A stretch of DNA of 5,644 nucleotides from Rubritepida sp. (GTDB lineage: Bacteria; Pseudomonadota; Alphaproteobacteria; Acetobacterales; Acetobacteraceae): positions 1 to 5,644 of the forward strand of contig JACMRO010000563.1 in NCBI GenBank assembly GCA_014376425.1. The letters run 5' to 3'. Position numbers and translations under genes: made by a program. Positions 1 to 5,221 of the stretch are shown piece after piece. Within the stretch, counting starts at the first letter, position 1. Each line of letters opens with the position of its first letter. The notes under the pieces were generated by a model. It worked only from the letters and a program-made list of their open reading frames with translations, was not told where the DNA came from and searched no databases.

Positions 1-1007
1 ATGTCGCACTTCGCGGTGCCGCCGAAGATGTTGACCAAGATGCCCTTCACGTTGGGGTCCGAGGTGATGGTGCGGAACGCCTCGGTCACCCGCGCCGCAT
101 CCGCGGTGCCGCCGACGTCAAGGAAGTTCGCCGGCGACGAGCCGTACAGCTTGATGATGTCCATCGTCGCCATCGCCAGCCCGGCGCCATTCACCATGCA
201 GCCGATCTCGCCATCGAGCGCCACATAGTTGAGGTCGAACTTCTGGGCGTCGAGCTCTTTCGGGTCCATCTCGGACTCGTCGGCCAGGGCGGCGAGTTCC
301 TTGTGCCGGTACAGCGCGCTGTCGTCGAAGCTGACCTTGGCGTCCAGCGCCACCACGTCGCCGGCGCGCGTCACGACCAGGGGATTCACCTCGATGATCG
401 CGCCGTCGAGGTCGATATAGGCGGTGTACAGCGCGGTCACGAATTTCACGAATTCGCCCACCTGCTTGCCCTCCAGCCCCAGGCCGAAAGCCAGCTTGCG
501 GCCGTGATAGGCGGATACGCCGGTCGCCGGATCGATGTGCACGCGCAGGATTTTCTCTGGGTGGTGCTCGGCCACCTCCTCGATCTCCATGCCGCCTTCG
601 GTCGACGCCATGATGACGATGCGGCTGGTGTCGCGGTCCAGCAGCAGGGCGACGTAGAGCTCACGCGCGATGTCGCAGCCGGCCTCGATGTAGAGGCGGT
701 TGACCTGCTTGCCGGCCGGGCCCGTCTGCTTGGTGACCAGGATGCTGCCCAGCATCTTCGCCGCCTCGGCGCGCACCCCGGCGACGGATTTCGCCAGCCG
801 CACGCCGCCCTTTCCCTGGGCGTCGTTGGTGAAGCGGCCGGCGCCGCGGCCACCGGCATGGATCTGGCTTTTCACCACCCAGATCGGCCCGGGCAGCTTC
901 TGCGCGCCTGCCTCGGCCTCCTCGGCCGTCGTCGCCAGATAGCCGTCCAGCACCGCCACGCCGTAGCGCTTCAGCACTTCCTTGCCCTGGTATTCATGGA
1001 TGTTCAT
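1..1007 (-). CDS. sucC: Succinyl-CoA synthetase (ADP-forming) beta subunit, C-terminus cut by window edge
   Basis: This is the beta subunit of succinyl-CoA synthetase, the cytoplasmic TCA enzyme that interconverts succinyl-CoA and succinate with ATP/ADP or GTP/GDP; it works with the alpha subunit SucD. 335 residues are visible from the ATG at 1007, beginning MNIHEYQGKEVLKRYG. The full family length is about 388-400, so roughly 50-60 C-terminal residues lie beyond the left edge. The N-terminal ATP-grasp domain shows WVVKSQIHAGGRG (about residues 43-55) and MASTEGGMEIEEVAEHHPE (about 133-151). The metal-binding region has IIEVNPL (Asn208) and ALDAKV (Asp222). The CoA-ligase domain has GCMVNGAGLAMATMD (269-283), NFLDVGG (294-300) and NIFGG (326-330). 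The gene starts 31 bases after the mdh stop on the same strand, behind a purine-rich GGGGGAA, so one transcript is likely. sucD is expected next, outside the window. A malate-CoA ligase beta subunit (MtkA) is a close relative; the mdh linkage favours SucC. Confidence 0.95.
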   Translation of the reverse strand, partial: MNIHEYQGKEVLKRYGVAVLDGYLATTAEEAEAGAQKLPGPIWVVKSQIHAGGRGAGRFTNDAQGKGGVRLAKSVAGVRAEAAKMLGSILVTKQTGPAGKQVNRLYIEAGCDIARELYVALLLDRDTSRIVIMASTEGGMEIEEVAEHHPEKILRVHIDPATGVSAYHGRKLAFGLGLEGKQVGEFVKFVTALYTAYIDLDGAIIEVNPLVVTRAGDVVALDAKVSFDDSALYRHKELAALADESEMDPKELDAQKFDLNYVALDGEIGCMVNGAGLAMATMDIIKLYGSSPANFLDVGGTADAARVTEAFRTITSDPNVKGILVNIFGGTAKCD

Positions 1008-1038
1008 CGCGGTTCCCCCGGCAGCGGTGTGAAGTGGA

Positions 1039-1992
1039 TCAGACGCCCAGCGCCTTAAAATCCTCGACCAGTTTCTTCACGGCGTCGCAGCTCTTGTCGA
1101 AGGCGGCGCGCCCGGCGTCGCTGAGCTGCACCTCGACGATGCGCTCGACGCCGCCGGCGCCGATCACCACCGGCACGCCGACGTAAAAGTCGGACAGGCC
1201 GTATTCGCCATTCAGCATCACAGCGCAGGGCAGGACGCGCTTCTTGTCCTTCAGGTAGCTCTCGGCCATCGCCACGGCGCTGGCGGCAGGGGCGTAGAAG
1301 GCGGAGCCGCGCTCCAGCAGCTTGACGATCTCGCCGCCGCCATTGGCGGTGCGGGCCACGATGGCGTCGATCCGCTCCTGCGTGGACCAGCCCATCTTGA
1401 TGAGGTCGGGCACGGGAATGCCGGCCACGGTGGAGTAGCGGGTCAGCGGCACCATGGTGTCGCCATGGCCGCCCAGCACGAAGGCCGTCACATCCTCGAT
1501 CGAAACGCCGAATTCCTGTGCCAGGAACAGCCGGAAGCGACTGCTGTCCAGCACGCCGGCCATGCCCACGACCATGTGCGCGGGCAGGCCGGATTTTTGC
1601 TGCAACGCCCAGACCATGACGTCGAGCGGGTTGGTGATGCAGATGACGAAGGCGCCGGGGGCATGCGTTTTGATGCCCTCCGCCACCTGGCCCATCACGC
1701 CGGCATTCTTGCTGAGCAGGTCGTCGCGGCTCATCCCCGGCATGCGCGGGAAGCCGGCGGTGACGATCACCACATCGGCGCCGGCGATATCGGCATAGTC
1801 GCCGGTGCCGGCCATGTGGCTATCGAAACCATCCGCCGGGCTGGACTGCATGATATCGAGCGCCTTGCCGGCCGCCACACCGGGGAAGACATCGAACATG
1901 ACGACGTCGCCCAGTTCCTTCAGGCCGATGAGATGGGCGAGCGTGCCGCCGATATTGCCGGCGCCCACGAGCGCGATCTTTTTCCGGGCCAT
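1039..1992 (-). CDS. mdh: Malate dehydrogenase, NAD-dependent (LDH-like type)
   Basis: This enzyme oxidises malate to oxaloacetate with NAD+ in the TCA cycle, in the cytoplasm. The product is 317 residues, a normal length for the LDH-like bacterial MDH class. The N-terminal Rossmann motif is VGAGNIGG (9-16), with Asp34 ending the second strand as expected for NAD specificity. The substrate loop is AGFPRMPGMSRDDLL, giving Arg83 (the residue marking malate rather than lactate specificity) and Arg89. TNPLDVM supplies Asn121. The catalytic pair is Asp149, beside substrate-binding Arg152, and His176 in GGHGDTMVP. I chose the ATG at 1992 over a TTG one codon upstream (1995) because GAGGGAGG lies 6 bases before the ATG but only 3 before the TTG. 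sucC follows after 31 bases. Upstream is a 297-base region facing a divergent depolymerase gene, so the promoter probably lies there; I could not pick out a convincing -35/-10 pair. Confidence 0.96.
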   Translation of the reverse strand: MARKKIALVGAGNIGGTLAHLIGLKELGDVVMFDVFPGVAAGKALDIMQSSPADGFDSHMAGTGDYADIAGADVVIVTAGFPRMPGMSRDDLLSKNAGVMGQVAEGIKTHAPGAFVICITNPLDVMVWALQQKSGLPAHMVVGMAGVLDSSRFRLFLAQEFGVSIEDVTAFVLGGHGDTMVPLTRYSTVAGIPVPDLIKMGWSTQERIDAIVARTANGGGEIVKLLERGSAFYAPAASAVAMAESYLKDKKRVLPCAVMLNGEYGLSDFYVGVPVVIGAGGVERIVEVQLSDAGRAAFDKSCDAVKKLVEDFKALGV

Positions 1993-1998
1993 CAAGGG

Positions 1999-2006
1999 CC
2001 TCCCTC
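1999..2006 (-). promoter_or_regulatory. Shine-Dalgarno sequence of mdh
   Basis: Read on the minus strand this is GAGGGAGG, 6 bases before the ATG at 1992. Its spacing decides for that ATG over the adjacent upstream TTG. Confidence 0.75.
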
Positions 2007-2202
2007 AAGCGAATACGGAGAATGGGTAGCCGTTGTGCTGCGAGGCGGCAAGGCAGGCGGGCACCGCGCAGGACGCAGTGGCGCCGGTCAAAGGGGCGGC
2101 TGGCAGGGCCCTCGCTGCCCGGCGGTGCGGGGTTTGGGCAGCCCTGATGCGCGGCCCCTGCACGGCGCTTCGGCCAGACCTGCCAGGGAGACAAGCCGGT
2201 GA

Positions 2203-2238
2203 CATAAGCAACCGGTGGACCCTCAGGCGGTTGCTATG
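2203..2238. repeat. Imperfect inverted repeat upstream of the depolymerase gene
   Basis: The left arm CATAAGCAACCG (2203-2214) pairs with the right arm CGGTTGCTATG (2228-2238). Eight base pairs (2207-2214 with 2228-2235) are perfect, and three more outer pairs form if one A is bulged. The 13-base centre is unpaired. No T run follows on either side, so it is more like an operator or a 5'-leader hairpin than an intrinsic terminator. It covers an alternative GTG start at 2215, which is one reason to prefer the downstream ATG of the depolymerase. Confidence 0.55.
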
Positions 2239-2289
2239 TTGCGGTGCAGCAATGGACTGTCCGAATCCCCTGTAAGGCCTGAGCCGCGT

Positions 2290-3285
2290 ATGATCCACAT
2301 CGACAGTAAACTTGCGCCCGCGCGCCTTGCCCAAGGCGACATCGACGCCGTTGCCAACCCGGCGAGCCTCAGCATGCAGTACTATCGCCCACCCTTGATG
2401 CAGCCAGGTGCGCCCCTGGTGGTCCTGCTGCATGGCTGCCGGCAGCACCCGGCGCGCTACGCCGCCGACAGCGGCTGGCTCACCCTGGCGCAGCGGCATG
2501 GCTTTGCGCTGCTGTTGCCTGGCCAGGTCGGCCGCAACAATTCGATGGGTTGCTTCAGCTGGTTCGACCCGGCAGCCGTGGCGCCGCAGGGTGGCGAGGC
2601 TGCGTCCATCCTGGCCATGATCGACGCCATGATCACGCAGCATGGCATCGATCGACGGCAGGTCTTCATCAGTGGCCTGTCCGCCGGCGCCATGGCGGTG
2701 GCGCTGCTGGCGGTCGCGCCCGGGGTGTTTGCCGGGGGCGGCATCATCGCGGGCCTGCCATTCGGGGCTGCCGGGTCTGTCAGCGATGCATTGCGCGCCA
2801 TGCGCGACCCTGGTCCGGCAGGTGGCCCCGCATGGGGTGACAAGGTGCGCGCCGCGGCACCGGCGCCAGCCCGACCGCCGCCAGTGTCGATCTGGCATGG
2901 CACCACCGACCGGACGGTGGCCGCCGGAAACGCCGAAGCATTGGAAGCGCAGTGGGCAGACGTCCAGGGGCTCGACCCCACACGCATGGTTATCCAACCG
3001 TTCGGCGCGCGCGCCTGCCGCCTTTGGCACGATGAGGCGGGGGGCCGGGTGCGGCTGCGGCGCTGGACGATCGCGGGGCTGGGCCATGGCACGCCGATCT
3101 CGCCCAACGCCCCCGAGCCCGATCGCCGGTTGGGGGCAGTCTCGCGCTTCATGCTGGAGTCGGAGATCGGTTCGACCTGGCTTATGGCCCGCGACTGGGG
3201 CCTCCTGGCCTCTCCGCCAACGGGCCAGGCCGCGACGGTGCAGGCTACCTTGCGGGCCGCGGGCCTGCGGCCCTGGCGCCCATAA
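2290..3285 (+). CDS. Polyhydroxyalkanoate (PHB) depolymerase-like alpha/beta-hydrolase
   Basis: This is an alpha/beta-hydrolase of the PHB depolymerase / LpqC esterase family, which cleaves ester bonds in short-chain polyhydroxyalkanoates or related esters. From the ATG at 2290 it has 331 residues. The oxyanion-side motif is VVLLHGCRQ (44-52). CFSWFDP (88-94) matches the Trp-containing segment typical of the family. The nucleophile is Ser131 in the lipase box GLSAG; the likely acid is Asp207 in WHGTTDRTV, and the likely base is His266 in GLGHGTP. No signal peptide or membrane helix is visible, so a cytoplasmic protein is inferred, although most characterised relatives are secreted. The frame is open from 2215 (GTG), with another ATG at 2236. 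I prefer 2290, since family-like sequence begins only after it, but its nearest purine stretch (AAGG, 2274-2277) is 12 bases away, so the start is uncertain. The gene is divergent from mdh. The true substrate (PHB, oligomers, or polyphenol or xylan esters) cannot be read from the sequence. Confidence 0.85.
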   Translation: MIHIDSKLAPARLAQGDIDAVANPASLSMQYYRPPLMQPGAPLVVLLHGCRQHPARYAADSGWLTLAQRHGFALLLPGQVGRNNSMGCFSWFDPAAVAPQGGEAASILAMIDAMITQHGIDRRQVFISGLSAGAMAVALLAVAPGVFAGGGIIAGLPFGAAGSVSDALRAMRDPGPAGGPAWGDKVRAAAPAPARPPPVSIWHGTTDRTVAAGNAEALEAQWADVQGLDPTRMVIQPFGARACRLWHDEAGGRVRLRRWTIAGLGHGTPISPNAPEPDRRLGAVSRFMLESEIGSTWLMARDWGLLASPPTGQAATVQATLRAAGLRPWRP

Positions 3286-3286
3286 C

Positions 3287-3304
3287 GGCGGGGCCGTCCC
3301 CGCC
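3287..3304. terminator. G/C-rich hairpin between convergent genes, possible bidirectional terminator
   Basis: GGCGGGG (3287-3293) and CCCCGCC (3298-3304) form a perfect 7-bp all-G/C stem around the loop CCGT. It begins 2 bases after the TAA of the depolymerase gene and ends 7 bases before the stop codon of the convergent secreted-protein gene. There is no T tract on either side, so it is not a classical intrinsic terminator; position and stem strength are the evidence. Confidence 0.5.
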
Positions 3305-3310
3305 AACCAG

Positions 3311-3895
3311 CTACATCGGCACGCAGCGCACTACGTTCTCATGGCCCACCGCCTGCGTCGCCATGGTGCCGTCAGGGCAGGAAGATTGCTGGCCTACGGC
3401 GGGGGCAAGGCCGCCGCTCCACCGCATGGCAACGGTCCGCGTCCCGCCGCACACCCGGCGGCCGCGCTGGGTGGTGCAAGCGAGCATGCTGGCGAAGCGA
3501 CTGCTGGGCGCGCGAAGCATCGCGCTCTGATAGCTGGGGGGGAGGCTTGCGCGGCTCATCCCCGCGCGCGGGGTAAAGATTGCATGCCGGCCCGCCAGCC
3601 GGTCACGGCCAATGCCCACGGCGCTTCTGGATGGCTGCGCATTCGCGGAGCGCGAAGCGACCGGCCGCGCCGCGTGGCGGCCCGCTGCCGGCGGCGTCAT
3701 TGTGCGGCCGGATGTGGAGCGCGCTGCCGGCCGGCTGGCTTCAGGCCTGGCGGGGATGCGTGGGGCACCAAGCGATGGCCCCTGGCGGCTGAGCTGGGGC
3801 CGCGCCACCGGCCCGCGATCGCTCCGTGCCGCCTCGGCCTGCTGCCCCGTCATGGCCGCAGCCAGACCCAAAATCGCTATCCACCTGAAGTGCAT
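3311..3895 (-). CDS. Hypothetical secreted Arg/Pro/Ser/Ala-rich protein with four C-terminal cysteines
   Basis: I do not recognise this family. From the ATG at 3895 the product is 194 residues. Residues 1-22 look like a Sec signal peptide: a short basic start (MHFRW), the hydrophobic core IAILGLAAAMTG, then QQAEA ahead of a plausible cleavage after Ala22. Residues 24-135 are low-complexity, very basic and rich in Arg, Pro, Ser and Ala, so probably disordered. The C-terminal part has four cysteines (140, 149, 173, 191), including SCPDGT and a final VVRCVPM. This suggests a small disulphide-bonded domain in the periplasm or outside the cell. The signal peptide and the even cysteine number argue that the frame is real, although the composition is weakly discriminating in high-GC DNA. 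The gene lies 71 bases downstream of lysR on the same strand. Its start is doubtful: the strong GGAGG nearby is phased for an ATG at 3933 in a different frame, which would join this one through a -1 shift. Function unknown. Confidence 0.6.
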   Translation of the reverse strand: MHFRWIAILGLAAAMTGQQAEAARSDRGPVARPQLSRQGPSLGAPRIPARPEASRPAARSTSGRTMTPPAAGRHAARPVASRSANAQPSRSAVGIGRDRLAGRHAIFTPRAGMSRASLPPSYQSAMLRAPSSRFASMLACTTQRGRRVCGGTRTVAMRWSGGLAPAVGQQSSCPDGTMATQAVGHENVVRCVPM

Positions 3896-3933
3896 CCTGC
3901 CCCCAAAACCCGTTCCTTCATTTGTTTCGCCAT
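3877..3933 (-). CDS. 18-codon frame overlapping the start of the secreted-protein gene (leader, or displaced 5' end)
   Basis: An ATG at 3933 opens MAKQMKERVLGAGCTSGG, ending at TAG (3877-3879). It has the best Shine-Dalgarno sequence in this area, GGAGG, 4 bases before the ATG. The frame overlaps the first 19 bases of the secreted-protein coding region but is out of phase with it. Three readings are possible. It may be a leader peptide coupled to translation of the downstream gene. It may be the true N-terminus, reached by a -1 frameshift at T-TTG-GGG (3901-3907). Or it may be the true N-terminus, broken by loss of one G in the G5 run (3900-3904). The joined product would begin MAKQMKERVLGGRMHFRW and run into the same hydrophobic core, a normal basic signal-peptide start. 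Confidence 0.35.
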   Translation of the reverse strand: MAKQMKERVLGAGCTSGG

Positions 3934-3937
3934 ATTT

Positions 3938-3942
3938 CCTCC
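3938..3942 (-). promoter_or_regulatory. Strong Shine-Dalgarno sequence, out of phase with the main gene downstream
   Basis: The minus strand reads GGAGGAAATATG, so GGAGG is 4 bases from the ATG at 3933 but 42 bases from the ATG at 3895. It lies between the lysR stop (3967) and the secreted-protein gene, which suggests translation of this region begins at 3933. Confidence 0.6.
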
Positions 3943-3966
3943 AGGCTGGCAACCCCGAAAAGCGTT

Positions 3967-4836
3967 TCAGTCCTGGCTGGTGAAGCCGCTGCGGATGGCG
4001 TTGGCGAGCGCCTCGACCGCCGGAGCTTCCGCGCCGCGCGCGCAATGCAGTTCGATGCCGATGTCCGGCAATGGCGGCAGCGCCTCAGCCGCGCCCAGCC
4101 ACACCAGCCCTGGCGGCAGCCGCGCCGGCGTCGAAACCGTAAGTGCCAGCCCGGCCAGGGCCACGGTGAAGCAGCCGGTCTGGGTCGCTGAATTATACGT
4201 GATCCGGGCCGGGCGGGCCGCGCGGGCCAGTGCCTCCAGCGTCACCTGTCGCCATGTGCAGCCGGGCTGCGCCAGGGCCAGCGGCAGTGGGTCGCGCCGG
4301 TGCAAGGTGCCGTTGAGGGGGCCAACCCAGCGCAGCGGGCCCCGCCACAGCTCCTCGCCGGGCGCCTCGCGGTGGCCCTCGGTCAACAGTGTCAGGTCCA
4401 GTTCGCCCTGGTCAAACTGCTGCGCCAGGCTCTCCGAATTGCTGCAGACGACGTCGACCTCGACCTTCGGATGGCTTTGGGCGAAGCCGGCCAGAATGCG
4501 TGGCAGCCACTGCAGGGCGTAATCGTCGGGTGTGCCCAGACGCACCTGGCCGATCATCGGCGCGGCGCGAAAATTGGCGTGGATCTCGTCATGCAGGCTG
4601 AGCAGCGTGCGGGCGCGTTCGGCCAGCCACAGGCCCTTGGAAGTGGGTTCCAGGCCCCTGCGGCCGCGGGACAGCAGGGGCGTGCCCAGCACATCCTCCA
4701 ACTTGCGCATTTGCATGGACACGGCGGATTGGGTTCGCCCCACCCGTTCGGCAGCACGCGTTACCGACCCGCCTTCGGCAATCAGCAGAAAGGCGCGAAG
4801 AATATCGGGATCAAGCCCGGGAGGGAGCGCGAGCAT
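3967..4836 (-). CDS. LysR-family transcriptional regulator
   Basis: This is a LysR-type DNA-binding regulator, usually a tetramer that responds to a small ligand. From the ATG at 4836 it has 289 residues, normal for the family. The N-terminal winged helix-turn-helix spans about residues 9-68: LRAFLLIAEGGSVTRAAERV, then GRTQSAVSMQMRKLEDVLG and the wing segment LLSRGRRGLEPTSKG. A linker helix (about 69-93) leads to the periplasmic-binding-protein-like effector domain (about 95-285), starting IGQVRLGTPDDYA. Its N-terminal sequence resembles regulators of the LrhA/HexA type; this is my impression from the sequence. The frame also allows a TTG start at 4851 (five residues longer). Neither start has a clear Shine-Dalgarno sequence, and an in-frame stop at 4879-4881 limits any extension. 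The gene is divergent from the DUF1127 gene, the usual arrangement for a LysR protein acting on its neighbour and on itself. The ligand is unknown. Confidence 0.93.
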   Translation of the reverse strand: MLALPPGLDPDILRAFLLIAEGGSVTRAAERVGRTQSAVSMQMRKLEDVLGTPLLSRGRRGLEPTSKGLWLAERARTLLSLHDEIHANFRAAPMIGQVRLGTPDDYALQWLPRILAGFAQSHPKVEVDVVCSNSESLAQQFDQGELDLTLLTEGHREAPGEELWRGPLRWVGPLNGTLHRRDPLPLALAQPGCTWRQVTLEALARAARPARITYNSATQTGCFTVALAGLALTVSTPARLPPGLVWLGAAEALPPLPDIGIELHCARGAEAPAVEALANAIRSGFTSQD

Positions 4837-4851
4837 GGTTGTATCAGCCAA

Positions 4852-4956
4852 ATTGATGAATGCTGTCAGAATTAGTCGTTAGACTTGGGTTTACAATGCC
4901 TAGATAAGCTCTGCGCGCAGGCCATCCGGTTTGGCCCCGCAAAAAAGGAACATCTC
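4852..4956. promoter_or_regulatory. AT-rich divergent promoter/operator region between lysR and the DUF1127 gene
   Basis: The 59 bases at 4852-4910 are about 37% G+C by hand count, a sharp drop from the surrounding G/C-rich coding DNA. On the plus strand TTAGAC (4879-4884) and TAGATA (4901-4906) are 16 bases apart and could be a weak sigma-70 promoter for the DUF1127 gene. A near-palindrome CTTGG-N10-CCTAG (4884-4903, one mismatch) and the tandem TTAG-N3-TTAG (4872-4882) are candidate regulator sites. None is a proven LysR box; the position between divergent genes is the main argument. Confidence 0.45.
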
Positions 4957-5199
4957 ATGTCTGCCGCTCTCTCCCCCATCGCCAGCCCCACCCATGCGGG
5001 TGCCGAGCGCCTGGCGGGGTTGTGGAACAGCCTCGTCGCCGCCGCGCAGGTGAGCGCCATGGCATGGCGCCGGCTGGCGACCCGGCGTGGCGCGGCGGAG
5101 ATGGATGCGCGGATGCGCCGCGATGTGGGGCTGACGCCGAGGCTGGTGCGCGCCGAGCTGAACCGCGCCCCCTGGCAGATAGAAGCCGGCCTGCGCTAA
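4957..5199 (+). CDS. DUF1127 domain-containing small protein
   Basis: This is a small, basic 80-residue protein of the DUF1127 (YjiS-like) family, which is abundant in Alphaproteobacteria. The domain covers about residues 34-74: AMAWRRLATRRGAAEMDARM, then RRDVGLTPRLVRAEL, and a short RAPWQ tail matching the family's usual R-D-[IV]-G-L core and C-terminal aromatic. Residues 1-33 are a poorly conserved, Ala-rich lead with no clear signal peptide. The ATG at 4957 follows AAAAAAGGAA, with AGGA 7 bases upstream, a good Shine-Dalgarno sequence. Members of the family have been linked to RNA-related regulation and to phosphate or carbon metabolism in some species, but the biochemical role of this one cannot be assigned. 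The divergent LysR gene is its likely regulator. It converges on zapE with only 16 bases between the stop codons. Confidence 0.88.
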   Translation: MSAALSPIASPTHAGAERLAGLWNSLVAAAQVSAMAWRRLATRRGAAEMDARMRRDVGLTPRLVRAELNRAPWQIEAGLR

Positions 5200-5221
5200 G
5201 CGGCCGCGCCCGGCCTCAGGC
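5189..5221. terminator. Nested inverted repeat at the convergent 3' ends of the DUF1127 gene and zapE
   Basis: GGCCG (5202-5206) and CGGCC (5211-5215) form a 5-bp G/C stem with the loop CGCC. An outer pair, GCCTG (5189-5193) with CAGGC (5217-5221), could extend it across an internal loop. It fills the 16-base gap between the two stop codons and could stop transcription from both sides. No T tract is present. Confidence 0.35.

Larger units (their letters stand above)
1993..2289. other. Divergent intergenic region between mdh and the depolymerase gene
   Basis: These 297 bases should hold the promoters of both divergent genes. Apart from the mdh ribosome-binding site (1999-2006) and an imperfect inverted repeat (2203-2238), I see no strong signal. 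The open frames through it on either strand are extensions or shadows of neighbouring genes without recognisable protein content. The stretch at about 2050-2180 is very G/C-rich. No RNA gene is evident. Weak sigma-70-like hexamers exist on the minus strand (TTGCCG, then TACCCA after 17 bases), but the -10 match is too poor to call. Confidence 0.6.

Noticed and set aside
303..1058. Plus-strand open frame of 251 codons opposite sucC
   Set aside because: It is antisense to a clear sucC gene, rich in His, Arg, Ala and Gln as shadow frames in high-GC DNA usually are, and has no recognisable motif.
1465..2202. Plus-strand open frame of 245 codons opposite mdh
   Set aside because: Shadow of mdh, with no ribosome-binding site or family motif; it runs into the intergenic region by lack of stops.
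2215..2289. 25-codon N-terminal extension of the depolymerase from GTG 2215
   Set aside because: No Shine-Dalgarno sequence precedes it, it runs through the inverted repeat, and its residues show no signal peptide or family similarity. The ATG at 2290 is preferred, though not certain.
2005..3306. Minus-strand open frame of 433 codons opposite the depolymerase
   Set aside because: The plus-strand frame has the catalytic triad and family motifs in order. The antisense frame has no recognisable domain and is explained by scarcity of stop codons in G/C-rich sequence.
3896..4045. In-frame upstream extension of the secreted-protein gene into the 3' end of lysR
   Set aside because: It would bury the signal peptide behind 50 Arg/Gly-rich residues encoded antiphase within lysR, and no ribosome-binding site fits it.
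2642..4522. Plus-strand open frame of 626 codons, the longest in the window
   Set aside because: It overlaps the depolymerase in another frame and lies antisense to the secreted-protein and LysR genes. It is Arg/Ala/Pro-rich without motifs, a typical long high-GC artefact.
5200..5207. GCGGCCGC palindrome as a possible regulatory or recombination site
   Set aside because: An 8-bp G/C palindrome is expected by chance at this composition; it is better explained as part of the convergent hairpin.
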